Shown piece by piece: positions 15,152 through 22,600 of a stretch of DNA of 31,221 nt. Under the pieces are notes generated by a model. It saw nothing but the letters and a program-made list of their open reading frames with translations. It was not told the origin of the DNA and did not search any database. The first letter of the stretch is position 1, and every line of letters starts with the position of its first letter. A program made the translations under genes and the position numbers. The stretch lies in IMG/VR virus record IMGVR_UViG_3300029319_000208, positions 1-31,221 of that record; one strand, written 5' to 3'. This DNA comes from a virus.

Positions 15152-15484
15152 CTAATCTGTTATTTCAAGATAACTTGCAAAAAATTCTATATCAGATGCT
15201 GCTGATGCTTTTACTTGTATTTTATCAGTTGCCTCTAAAACTAATTTAGAAGTTCCTAATACATCTAATGATGTATCAGCAGGAACTGACATTTCAAAAG
15301 CAATATAGGAATCACCTGAAGAACCATCCACAACTCTTACATCTACAGTTGCATCATTAGTTCCATCTACGTTAGTTGCTCTAAGCATTAAGACTATTGC
15401 CTCATGATTAGCATCTAATGCAGGAATTAAATCTGCTAGAGATGTAGTTCCATCTGCGTATGCGTTCTTAAATACATTTGCCAT
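15152..15484 (-). CDS. small beta-rich virion protein
   Basis: This 110-residue protein has AGAGGA five bases before the ATG. It has repeated beta strands: AIVLMLRATNVDGTNDATVD, DVRVVDGSSGDSYIAFEM, then SKLVLEATDKIQVKASAAS. This looks like a small Ig-like or jelly-roll fold seen in phage head/tail accessory proteins. No Cys. It lies between the tail fibre and the paralog array, so a tail-tip or decoration role is likely by context. Confidence 0.65.
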   Translation of the reverse strand: MANVFKNAYADGTTSLADLIPALDANHEAIVLMLRATNVDGTNDATVDVRVVDGSSGDSYIAFEMSVPADTSLDVLGTSKLVLEATDKIQVKASAASDIEFFASYLEITD

Positions 15485-15494
15485 ATTATTCCTC

Positions 15495-16331
15495 TTATCC
15501 TAGTGCTATTATCAATCCAATATCTGCAAAGCCTTGTGCTGCTATTGTTGTGTCAACAAAGTCTTTCACTGCTGCTGATGTTGGAAGTGTTGTGTCGTTA
15601 TCGTTTGATGAAATACCTTCTGATTCTGTAACAAGTGTTCCTGCTTTAATATTATCTACTTCTAAATTAGAAACAGTATTATTGTCCGCATCTATTGTCT
15701 TGTTAGTTAGAGTTGCTGTTTCAGCATCAGCGTAATTTTTTACTGCTGCAGAAGTTGGTAAAGTAGTATCGTTATCATTTGAAGTGATTGTTTCACTTTG
15801 AGTAACAAGTGTACCTGCAGCAATTTCTGATGCAGTTACTGATACAGTAAATGTTAAATCGTATGGGTCTCCATCTGTTCCATTATCTGTATCTGTCCAA
15901 TCAATATCGATTCCACCACCTTCAACAAACTTAACTTCTCTTGCTGTATAAACTCCTGATGCAACAGCAGGGTTAATTGTAACCTCTGTGCCATCACCAT
16001 CTTCTAATACGAAACCTTGTTGTATGGCATCATGTGCCTCATCAAAATGTTGTTTTACTACAGCAAGTCTTACTTTTGTTCCTGCCGCATGTGTTGGGTC
16101 AGTTCCATGTTTTGAATCTATATCTCTTGTTACAGTAGCTGCAGTATGGTCTGTTCCTGATGACCATAATACTACTTCTCTGTTGCTGTCATTATCAGGG
16201 TCAATTACAAAATAAGCAGGTGAATCAACTCCTGGGTCTGCTGATAAATTCATTGATGAACCACCACTTGCTAATTGAGCTGCAAGTGTGGTCTCAAAAG
16301 CGTTTACTAAATTAGTTTCTCTTGCTACCAT
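15495..16331 (-). CDS. tail fibre protein
   Basis: This 278-residue protein has an N-terminal module (about 13-90) ending in HGTDPTHAAGTKVRLA, which resembles one in the connector-type gene at 18280. The middle is beta-rich. Two 32-residue repeats, 171-202 and 229-260, are 25/32 identical (AGTLVTxSE...SNDNDTTLPTSAAVK). Between them sits TLTNKTIDADNNTVSNLE, a typical phage tail-fibre strand motif. It is probably trimeric and located at the tail, with receptor-proximal proteins encoded downstream. GGAGAG precedes the ATG. Confidence 0.75.
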   Translation of the reverse strand: MVARETNLVNAFETTLAAQLASGGSSMNLSADPGVDSPAYFVIDPDNDSNREVVLWSSGTDHTAATVTRDIDSKHGTDPTHAAGTKVRLAVVKQHFDEAHDAIQQGFVLEDGDGTEVTINPAVASGVYTAREVKFVEGGGIDIDWTDTDNGTDGDPYDLTFTVSVTASEIAAGTLVTQSETITSNDNDTTLPTSAAVKNYADAETATLTNKTIDADNNTVSNLEVDNIKAGTLVTESEGISSNDNDTTLPTSAAVKDFVDTTIAAQGFADIGLIIALG

Positions 16332-16339
16332 ATCTCTCC

Positions 16340-16345
16340 ATTATA
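16340..16345 (-). promoter_or_regulatory. possible -10 before the tail-fibre gene
   Basis: The - strand reads GTGTATAATGGAGAGATATG: a consensus TATAAT eight bases before the fibre ATG, in the short gap after the propeller gene. The same bases include GGAGAG, so the element may only be a ribosome-binding context. No clear -35. Confidence 0.3.
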
Positions 16346-16354
16346 CACTTTTTT

Positions 16355-18280
16355 TTATCCGAATCTCATTATAGCAAAACCATTTACTCCAAGAATATCT
16401 CCTGATGTTACCTGGCTAAAGGTTTGCTGTCTTGTTCCTCTAACAGTGAGTATAGCATATTGTGTTACGCTGCCAATGTTAGGATTGTCAAGTATTGGAT
16501 AACTTATTTTTTCTACAACACCTCTAATTATTTCTGCAGGGTCAAACAATTCTAAAGTTACAGCATCACCTTCTTTTTGTTTTAATGATTGATAAATTGT
16601 TTCACCTAGGTTTTTTACTCTTATAGGTTTTCTATAAGGTCTTTCTACTCTGTCAGAAATATTTACAGGTATTTGCACAACTACTAATTCAGGTCTTGCT
16701 AACGCTCTTATTTGTATAGATTTAAATTTTGGTGTGCTTGTTCCATTACCATTTAGTTCTATCTTTGCTGTAACATATCTTGCAACTCTTTGTAGCTGTA
16801 CCTCTTCACCACCAGTTCCTGATTGTTGACTAAGTTCAAGTTGCCAAGTGCTATCACTAGAATCATTTATAGATTCAAACTTGTTAGATATAAATACATC
16901 AACACTTTCTCCTGATGCAAGTTCTTCTGTCTCAATTTCAGCACCAACAAATTGTTTTGATTCTGCTGTGAAAAAATCTGCAGGTGGTGTTATAAGAAAA
17001 CCTGTCTCTTCAAAGTTAGATGTTTGTAAATATACACCACTACCACCAACAGTAAATATAAAATTTTCATCTACTTTATTTATACTTTCTATTATTCCAC
17101 CTGCAGCAGCTTTGTAATATCTTGCTATACCTGCTGTAGGTAAATAGTATCTCCATAAAAAAGATGTACTTCCTGATTCTTTTATACCAACATATATAGA
17201 ATCTCTTGTGTTGTATATTTCTTTTGGTGAATTATCAATGCCATCTGCATCCCACTCTTTGATAAGTTGATTATCTCCTAAAACATACAGGTCATCTGCA
17301 ACTCTAAGATTAGCTCTGTACAATCTACCAATTTTTTTTGAACCTGTTTGGTCCTCCTTTGTTCCATAGAATACAATTCCATTTGATTCAGCAACACAAG
17401 TTGGTATCTCATTTGTTATTTCTGTTTGTCCTTTTGGAGTAAATGTTCCTGATACATCTTTTAAAGAATATATCCTACCATCTGTAGCTGTTGCTAATAC
17501 AACAGCACCTATATCTGCAACATCAGTCCAGGTCTGACCTGAAGGTAAAGTAACAACTGCGGAACTAACAGTTGTAGCTCCATCATATTGATATAGTCCT
17601 GTTCCTGCAGATACAAGAAACAAACCTTTTACAGACCATATACCATCAAAAACTTGAGCTGTAGATTTTTGTGTGGATGTGCCACCACTTGTAAGAGTTT
17701 CTATCTCTCCTGCTGAACCATTGTTTGCCACTATATATAGTAGGTCTCCATGTGCAGCTAAACCTTTTATGTGATAACCTGCAGTCAATCCTGTAGATTG
17801 TGTAGAAAAAGTTTGTCCACCATCTGTTGATTTGTAAAGAGTTGCATCATCTGACACATAAATTGTAGTTCCAACAACCGCCATATAATTATCATTATCT
17901 GAAGAAGATAAACTTCTTTTGTTGTCTGTAGTATTTAACAGTTGTATGTTATAAGATTCTCCTAAGTCTTTTCCAAAAACATCTATACCTTGACTATCCC
18001 AAAATCTTATAACATCTTTTTCTGTGCCATCTCTTCTGTGTGCTGTATCTAAATTAGAACCACCTGAAAAATTATTCCTGGAAAAAACTCTACCAAGATT
18101 AGATGTAAAGTCTTCAGGATTCTGTCTTACATTGACACTAGCATCAGCAACATCAGATGATTGTATTGTCATTTGTTGATTGTTTGTTATAGCAGCTCTG
18201 TAAAGCTGATTGTCTATACGAAAATCATATCCTTTTCTTTTAGGATTAGAAACTTCTGCTTGTGTTGTAAGTCTAGGCAT
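16355..18280 (-). CDS. beta-propeller tail protein
   Basis: This 641-residue protein shows an N-terminal region (about 15-110) with YDFRIDNQLYRAAI and a long run of propeller-like blades (about 110-420) including a BNR/Asp-box STDGGQTF (151-158), LYIVANNGSAGEIETL and GRIYSL. A C-terminal beta domain has ERPYRKPIRVKNLGETIY. Phage tail nozzles (T7 gp12-type) and some minor tail proteins use such propellers. It sits directly after the connector-type gene and before the fibre, matching a nozzle or tail-hub role. TAATG overlap with the upstream gene. Confidence 0.65.
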   Translation of the reverse strand: MPRLTTQAEVSNPKRKGYDFRIDNQLYRAAITNNQQMTIQSSDVADASVNVRQNPEDFTSNLGRVFSRNNFSGGSNLDTAHRRDGTEKDVIRFWDSQGIDVFGKDLGESYNIQLLNTTDNKRSLSSSDNDNYMAVVGTTIYVSDDATLYKSTDGGQTFSTQSTGLTAGYHIKGLAAHGDLLYIVANNGSAGEIETLTSGGTSTQKSTAQVFDGIWSVKGLFLVSAGTGLYQYDGATTVSSAVVTLPSGQTWTDVADIGAVVLATATDGRIYSLKDVSGTFTPKGQTEITNEIPTCVAESNGIVFYGTKEDQTGSKKIGRLYRANLRVADDLYVLGDNQLIKEWDADGIDNSPKEIYNTRDSIYVGIKESGSTSFLWRYYLPTAGIARYYKAAAGGIIESINKVDENFIFTVGGSGVYLQTSNFEETGFLITPPADFFTAESKQFVGAEIETEELASGESVDVFISNKFESINDSSDSTWQLELSQQSGTGGEEVQLQRVARYVTAKIELNGNGTSTPKFKSIQIRALARPELVVVQIPVNISDRVERPYRKPIRVKNLGETIYQSLKQKEGDAVTLELFDPAEIIRGVVEKISYPILDNPNIGSVTQYAILTVRGTRQQTFSQVTSGDILGVNGFAIMRFG

Positions 18281-19290
18281 TATGCCTGGATTCCATATAC
18301 CTGACCATCAACTGATACTGCCTCAGGATATTTAGCTCTTAAATATTTTCTTGCTTGATTGACTAATAATTGTTGATACTGTAATAAAGAGTTCCTTACA
18401 TTGTTTGCACTACCAACAGGAAAATTAGAAACTGCAAGTTGGTCTGATATGTATTGTGAAGTAGCAGATGGTATATCTCTACTTGACATCATTTGAGCTG
18501 CAACTCCTGCCATAATAATTGGTTCATACTCAGGTTCTAAACCTATAGTGGCTAATGTATCTGATTCCAAAGTTGGTTCTGTAAATTTTTTCTTAAATGT
18601 TATGTGAGCAGTATGTCCTGCGGCTATACCACTGAATTGAACTGCATGAACAACGCTTGGTCCAGTAGTATATGTAATTGTTTTACTGTCATTATTTGAA
18701 TCTGTATATGTAAATGGATTCGGTAATTCAACTAAAGAACAAGTAACAGGTAAAAAGTTAACACCTGTTGTATCTGAACCTGCAGAAAAATCTGTATATT
18801 GAGATATAGCACTAAGTATTGATACTAAATAATTGTGTGTTCCAGGAGTTTCTTGTGAACCTAACAATGTGTAACCTGTTCCTGCTGTAATTGTTTGTGT
18901 TTCTACAGCAAACAATGTTGGGAATAAATTGTTTATTTGGTCTTTTACAGCATCAAAGACTACTTGTCTTGGAAATGGTGGAGCTATTTTAATTGTATCT
19001 CCTGCTGTATGTGTTATAGCAGTTGTACCTCTTACTCCTCTTACAACTTCTACCTGGTCGTTAACAGTATCAAGAGTCTTACAAAGCATAAGTTCTGTTC
19101 CTATTTCTATAATAGAACCTGCCTCCATAATGTCTTCTTCCTCTTGTGTTAGTAAATCACCATTAAAAGAAACAGTTGTAGCAGAATCTGTAAGACCTGA
19201 TGTTAACAAAGTATAAGGTTGTAATTCATCCATAGGTTCTAAATATTCTCTAAATGTTCTATCTATTAACCCTTGAATGTTTGTACTCAT
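18280..19290 (-). CDS. head-tail adaptor/connector-type protein
   Basis: This 336-residue protein has an N-terminal helix (GLIDRTFREYLEP), then a beta module (about 25-102) ending VVRGVRGTTAITHTAGDTI, a helical turn FPRQVVFDAVKDQINNLFP, a beta section, and a helical C-terminus (YEPIIMAGVAAQMMSS ... QYQQLLVNQARKYLRAKYPE). A helical bundle with embedded beta domains, encoded between capsid and nozzle-type genes, fits gp11/gp6-like adaptors. The assignment rests on layout and position rather than a diagnostic motif. Confidence 0.55.
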   Translation of the reverse strand: MSTNIQGLIDRTFREYLEPMDELQPYTLLTSGLTDSATTVSFNGDLLTQEEEDIMEAGSIIEIGTELMLCKTLDTVNDQVEVVRGVRGTTAITHTAGDTIKIAPPFPRQVVFDAVKDQINNLFPTLFAVETQTITAGTGYTLLGSQETPGTHNYLVSILSAISQYTDFSAGSDTTGVNFLPVTCSLVELPNPFTYTDSNNDSKTITYTTGPSVVHAVQFSGIAAGHTAHITFKKKFTEPTLESDTLATIGLEPEYEPIIMAGVAAQMMSSRDIPSATSQYISDQLAVSNFPVGSANNVRNSLLQYQQLLVNQARKYLRAKYPEAVSVDGQVYGIQA

Positions 19291-19475
19291 TAAGCTGCAC
19301 CTTCCTCTACTAATTCAGCAGCAAATATTGCTTGACCAAATGCACCTAATGCAAATAGACCATCATTTGCTTTTATTGTTGGATTAACAATAGGAAATGA
19401 AGGTTCTAATGGTTGGTCAGGAATACTCTCTATATCAAGATTTCTTCCTTCTTTAAGTATTAAGAGCATACTCAT
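19290..19475 (-). CDS. small unknown head-region protein
   Basis: This 61-residue protein has AGGAG five bases before its ATG and TAATG overlap with the next gene. The sequence has a Pro-rich middle (DQPLEPSFPIVNPTI) and a hydrophobic, Ala/Gly-rich end (GLFALGAFGQAIFAAELVEE). Function unknown; presumably head or connector accessory. Confidence 0.6.
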   Translation of the reverse strand: MSMLLILKEGRNLDIESIPDQPLEPSFPIVNPTIKANDGLFALGAFGQAIFAAELVEEGAA

Positions 19476-19483
19476 TGTTGCTC

Positions 19484-19816
19484 CTAACTATGTCTAAAAT
19501 GTAAAATTATTTTTCTGTCTGCTGCCTCGCTACCATTTGAGGTAACTCTTATATAACCATTACTTGCAAAAGCCCAACCTGATGGGTCGACTCTTACAAC
19601 ATCTCCTGCTGAAACTGTATAACTTACTTCAGTTCCATCTGTTTCTTTTACATCTGCCCATGTACTGTTGTCAAGTGCAAAATCAAATGTAACAGCAGTT
19701 CCTGTCATAGCTGCAGGAAACTGTATAGCACAAAGCAACATACCTTCTGCTTGTACTCCTAATGAATTACTTGCATCTGCAGATTGGTCTATTAAGGCTT
19801 GTTTTGATTTAATCAT
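19484..19816 (-). CDS. small beta-rich head/decoration-type protein
   Basis: This 110-residue protein has GAGGA five bases before the ATG. A beta sandwich pattern is visible: LCAIQFPAAMTGTAVTFDFA, then EVSYTVSAGDVVRVDPSGW, then NGYIRVTSNGSEAADRKII. This 'P.A...T.V.F..S.D...W..V....G' layout is common in phage head-decoration or minor structural proteins. It follows the major capsid gene after a terminator, so it may be expressed at a lower level. Confidence 0.6.
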   Translation of the reverse strand: MIKSKQALIDQSADASNSLGVQAEGMLLCAIQFPAAMTGTAVTFDFALDNSTWADVKETDGTEVSYTVSAGDVVRVDPSGWAFASNGYIRVTSNGSEAADRKIILHFRHS

Positions 19817-19825
19817 ATCTTCCTC

Positions 19826-19834
19826 ACTATAGCA
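19826..19834 (-). promoter_or_regulatory. possible extended -10 after the capsid terminator
   Basis: The - strand reads TGCTATAGT, an extended -10 with one mismatch, nine bases before the ATG at 19816 and directly after the terminator. It could restart transcription of the downstream tail operon. No -35 recognised. Confidence 0.3.
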
Positions 19835-19865
19835 GAAGAAAAGGGTGGAGGTGGAGTTCCACCCT
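19835..19865 (-). terminator. intrinsic terminator after the capsid gene
   Basis: An 8-bp GC-rich stem AGGGTGGA/TCCACCCT (19858-19865 with 19842-19849) has an 8-base loop and, on the - strand, is followed by TTTCTTCT. It lies 17 bases after the capsid stop. Because the U-tract is interrupted by C, partial read-through to the tail genes is likely. Confidence 0.7.
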
Positions 19866-19881
19866 AATCTTCAATGTTAAT

Positions 19882-21000
19882 TTATGAAACTGCTTGAATC
19901 TTGCAGTGATATGAAGGAGGTCCATATTCGAATCCCATCTCCATATAAATTGCCTTACCAATTCTAGCGTTGGCATCTTGGTCTATATCACGAACAAACA
20001 CTGTTCCAAATCCTGGGATATTGGTAAACACTGGTTGAATGTAAGCTAAGTCTAAGATGAAAGCAGTATTGTCAGGTAGGATATCAGGGTCGATAATCAT
20101 CATTCCGATTGAACCGAATGGTGTTACGATTGTATCGATATCTATACCTGCAACATTTCTATCTCTAGGAATGATTGCTCCTGCTATATCAACTGTACCT
20201 TTAACAAGTTCATTGTTAAGGTCTAGTAATTGTTTTGGACTAATAGCTAATACAGGTTGTTTCATTGGTGCATGGTTGTCATACATTCTCTTTAACGCAC
20301 CTGAAATAGATGCAAAAGATAGAACTTGTGTTGAACCACTACCATCACCTGCTGTGTCATTGTAGAAACAGTTACCACCTAATGGGTTAACTGCTGCTGA
20401 GTTGTCAGCGTTCTTGTTTATGGTAATCCATACATCAAGACCATACATTTCTCTTGTTCCTGACCCAGGTGTTACATTTGCACCATCTGAGAAAGAACCA
20501 TTGAATGCAAACCACTCAACTTCTCTAGCTACTTTTTCCATTGCTTTTTCCATTTGTAAAGCAAATTCATCATTTACTGGGTTTCCACCAAATAGTCCTA
20601 GTTTGTCTGCTGCAGTTACTGTGCCATCTCCATCTGAGGCATTTGCAATGTTAGCTGACAAATCAAAAGGATTTTGATTTCCAGTGGATGCTAAAGCTGT
20701 ATAGGTCATTTGTACACCTTTATGGAAAACCTGAGTTACATAAGTATATGCAGCTCTGTCTCTTCCAAGAAATTCTGTAGGTGCAGCACCTTCTTGTCCT
20801 TTAGTAGGCTCTGTTGAAATTTTTGCATTATCTTCTACTTGGACTTGCCAAAATGTAGAATTTAATGTCTTACCACCATTCAAACCACCGACTGCAGAAA
20901 GTAAAGGTGTTCTTTGACCACCAACTTTAAACAATTCACCAGTAAAGTTATTGATATTTTGTGCATAAATCGTATTATTTGTTAACGATATGTCTGCCAT
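19882..21000 (-). CDS. major capsid protein (HK97-fold, SU10/DUF5309-like)
   Basis: This 372-residue protein has AGGAG about nine bases before the ATG. Features: an N-terminal arm with GELFKVGGQRTPLLSAVGG; the extended section FLGRDRAAYTYVTQVFHKGV; a spine-helix region EFALQMEKAMEKVAREVEWF (about 150-169) followed by NGSFSDG; and a C-terminal half with TIVTPFGSIGMMIIDPDILP and the beta-rich end YMEMGFEYGPPSYHCKIQ. Length, order (scaffold directly upstream) and the 'DTIVTPFGSI..II.P.ILP...A.ILD' strand pattern fit SU10-type capsid proteins. Its message has its own hairpin and terminator. Confidence 0.8.
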   Translation of the reverse strand: MADISLTNNTIYAQNINNFTGELFKVGGQRTPLLSAVGGLNGGKTLNSTFWQVQVEDNAKISTEPTKGQEGAAPTEFLGRDRAAYTYVTQVFHKGVQMTYTALASTGNQNPFDLSANIANASDGDGTVTAADKLGLFGGNPVNDEFALQMEKAMEKVAREVEWFAFNGSFSDGANVTPGSGTREMYGLDVWITINKNADNSAAVNPLGGNCFYNDTAGDGSGSTQVLSFASISGALKRMYDNHAPMKQPVLAISPKQLLDLNNELVKGTVDIAGAIIPRDRNVAGIDIDTIVTPFGSIGMMIIDPDILPDNTAFILDLAYIQPVFTNIPGFGTVFVRDIDQDANARIGKAIYMEMGFEYGPPSYHCKIQAVS

Positions 21001-21016
21001 TTTTATCTTCTCCTAT

Positions 21017-21053
21017 AAATTGTCTATTGTTACTTTTACTTCTTTGACAATTT
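21017..21053 (-). promoter_or_regulatory. hairpin just upstream of the capsid ribosome-binding site
   Basis: An 8-bp inverted repeat AAATTGTC/GACAATTT (21046-21053 on the - strand pairing with 21017-21024) has a 21-base loop and ends two bases before AGGAG of the capsid gene. It may protect the capsid mRNA 5' end after processing, or expose the ribosome-binding site. Confidence 0.45.
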
Positions 21054-21063
21054 AGAAGATAAT

Positions 21064-21525
21064 TTACTTCTTGTTTTTGTTATCTTCCTCTATAGCAGCA
21101 AGTTTTGCAGCGATTGAATTTCGTACATTTCCTGATTTTTCTATCTCTCGAATTTGTCCTATGACATCCTCATCATAAATGTCAACCACTGAATTGTTTT
21201 GAATAGTATTCAAGCGTTCTTGACTTTGCTCTGTACTTTTTAAAGTATCTTGTATTCCGCCTTGTTGCCCAAACTCTACTCCAAATTCTTCAGATGCGTA
21301 TGCCTGGATTCCTTCTACAGATAAATCTCCTTCGTACATCATCTCAACTGCTTTACCAACTCCTTTTGAAGTGTCAAGACCTGCTTTACTAAAAATATCA
21401 GTTCTTTCTTTTGCCTCAAAATCAGCGACTTTCTTTGCTAAAAGTTCATTCTCTTCCCTCATAGCCTTCCAGTTTTTTTCACTGTCGTTAGTTTTTTCTT
21501 CTGAGTTATTAAGCTCTTCTGCCAT
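21064..21525 (-). CDS. scaffolding protein
   Basis: This 153-residue acidic, mostly helical protein has an N-terminal charged coiled coil (NWKAMREENELLAKKVADFE, about 18-37), a middle with TSKGVGKAVEMMYEGDLSVE, and a Glu/Lys-rich C-terminus. This is the usual make-up of phage scaffold proteins and it is encoded directly before the capsid gene. AAGGA lies nine bases upstream. It would direct capsid assembly and leave the shell. It is first in its own promoter-driven unit. Confidence 0.75.
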   Translation of the reverse strand: MAEELNNSEEKTNDSEKNWKAMREENELLAKKVADFEAKERTDIFSKAGLDTSKGVGKAVEMMYEGDLSVEGIQAYASEEFGVEFGQQGGIQDTLKSTEQSQERLNTIQNNSVVDIYDEDVIGQIREIEKSGNVRNSIAAKLAAIEEDNKNKK

Positions 21526-21560
21526 ATTTAATTGTCCTTACTTCACACGATATTTTTACA

Positions 21561-21707
21561 AGAGGTGTATGAGTTACCTCTGCCTATCTCCACATTATTT
21601 TTTACTCTACTTTTTTTATTTGACAGGTCTTGTTAGTAGGCATCAAGACCGAATACAAAATCTAGGTCTATTTTTAATCTCGGACCTTAGTACAAGATAG
21701 CTAAGGT
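21561..21707 (-). promoter_or_regulatory. structured leader of the scaffold-capsid operon
   Basis: This non-coding stretch (21526-21736) is full of inverted repeats: 21684-21690/21701-21707 (7 bp), 21626-21632/21644-21650 (7 bp) and 21561-21566/21576-21581 (6 bp). GGTC/GACC arms at 21626, 21646, 21664 and 21683 can pair in more than one way (for example 21646-21650 with 21626-21630 or with 21665-21669). The first dyad straddles the predicted start of transcription and could be an operator. Confidence 0.45.
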
Positions 21708-21708
21708 T

Positions 21709-21719
21709 ATTATATCATA
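21709..21719 (-). promoter_or_regulatory. extended -10 promoter for the scaffold-capsid operon
   Basis: The - strand reads TATGATATAAT, identical over 11 bases to the element at 11434-11444. A weak -35 TTTACA lies 15 bases upstream of TATAAT, within the end of the preceding gene region. It is in one of the few real intergenic gaps of the late arm, upstream of the most highly needed virion genes. Confidence 0.55.
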
Positions 21720-21736
21720 AATATTTAAATGTAAAG

Positions 21737-22600
21737 TTATTGTTCTTGTAATCCTACAACTTCACCAGTTCTTGCTCGTGCTGCTCCAAGTCTTGCTGCA
21801 CTCTCTTGTTCAGACTGTCCTGCTATTCTTCCTAATCTAACTTGTTGTTCTTGTATACCTAATTGTGTAGCCTCAACTACATCTGTAGCAGATACACCTG
21901 TTCTACCTTGTCTTCTAGCCATAGCTAAAAATGATGGTGCTGCCTGGAATCCTTGTCTTGCTTGTTGCCTGGATAAACCTTGTTGTCTTAATTGTTCTGC
22001 TTGTTGTACATCTATGTCAACCCCTGCTAACAAAGCCTCACCACCAATCTCTGCACGAAGAATATTTTGTGATATTATATCTGCTCCTGTTATAGCACCA
22101 GTCTGTAAGTCTTGACTTATCTGTGGGTCTATAGCACTAGCTATAATCTCTGCATCTGTAAGTGTCTTACCAAAAGTTTCTTGATAAAATTGTTTTACTT
22201 CAGGTATAGCTGTAACTACCTGTTGATAAACTTGATTTATTCTTTTACCAAACTCTACATTACTAACAACATTTGTAATCAATGTTTCTATTCTGTCTTG
22301 TGTAAGAATTAAATCTGCATTTAAACCTATTGATTCTATCTTTCTTTTGTAAGCATCTACTAAATTAAGATACTCTGATTCACTGTATTTAACTGATACA
22401 CCATCAGGGTTTATGTTTCCAGGAAAGCTAGTTTGATATTCTGTTGATTGTCTCATAGCTATGATTGCCTCATTGGCATCTTGATTGTTTGCAATAAAAG
22501 CATCTATATAAATATCAATCAATGCACTTGGAAATGATGCACCAAATTTTGTTTGAACATTAGTTCTTAATCTTGCTTTAGCTTGTTCTGTCAATGCCAT
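21737..22600 (-). CDS. pre-scaffold structural protein (287 aa)
   Basis: The N-terminal part (AKARLRTNVQTKFG ... MRQSTEYQTSFPGNINPDGV) is followed by YSESEYLNLVDAYKRKIES and a long helical section; the C-terminus is Gln/Arg/Ala-rich (QQAEQLRQQGLSRQQARQG, AARLGAARARTGEVVG). The 'T..Y...F.GN..P.G....S..EYL....Y' module recurs in phage internal or tail proteins whose function is unknown. It ends the internal-protein block, with TAATG overlap upstream. Confidence 0.65.
   Translation of the reverse strand: MALTEQAKARLRTNVQTKFGASFPSALIDIYIDAFIANNQDANEAIIAMRQSTEYQTSFPGNINPDGVSVKYSESEYLNLVDAYKRKIESIGLNADLILTQDRIETLITNVVSNVEFGKRINQVYQQVVTAIPEVKQFYQETFGKTLTDAEIIASAIDPQISQDLQTGAITGADIISQNILRAEIGGEALLAGVDIDVQQAEQLRQQGLSRQQARQGFQAAPSFLAMARRQGRTGVSATDVVEATQLGIQEQQVRLGRIAGQSEQESAARLGAARARTGEVVGLQEQ

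Noticed and set aside
15560-15840. Recent DNA duplication in the fibre gene
   Set aside because: The repeat is strong at protein level (25/32) but the DNA copies have diverged, so it is an old repeat of the fibre fold.
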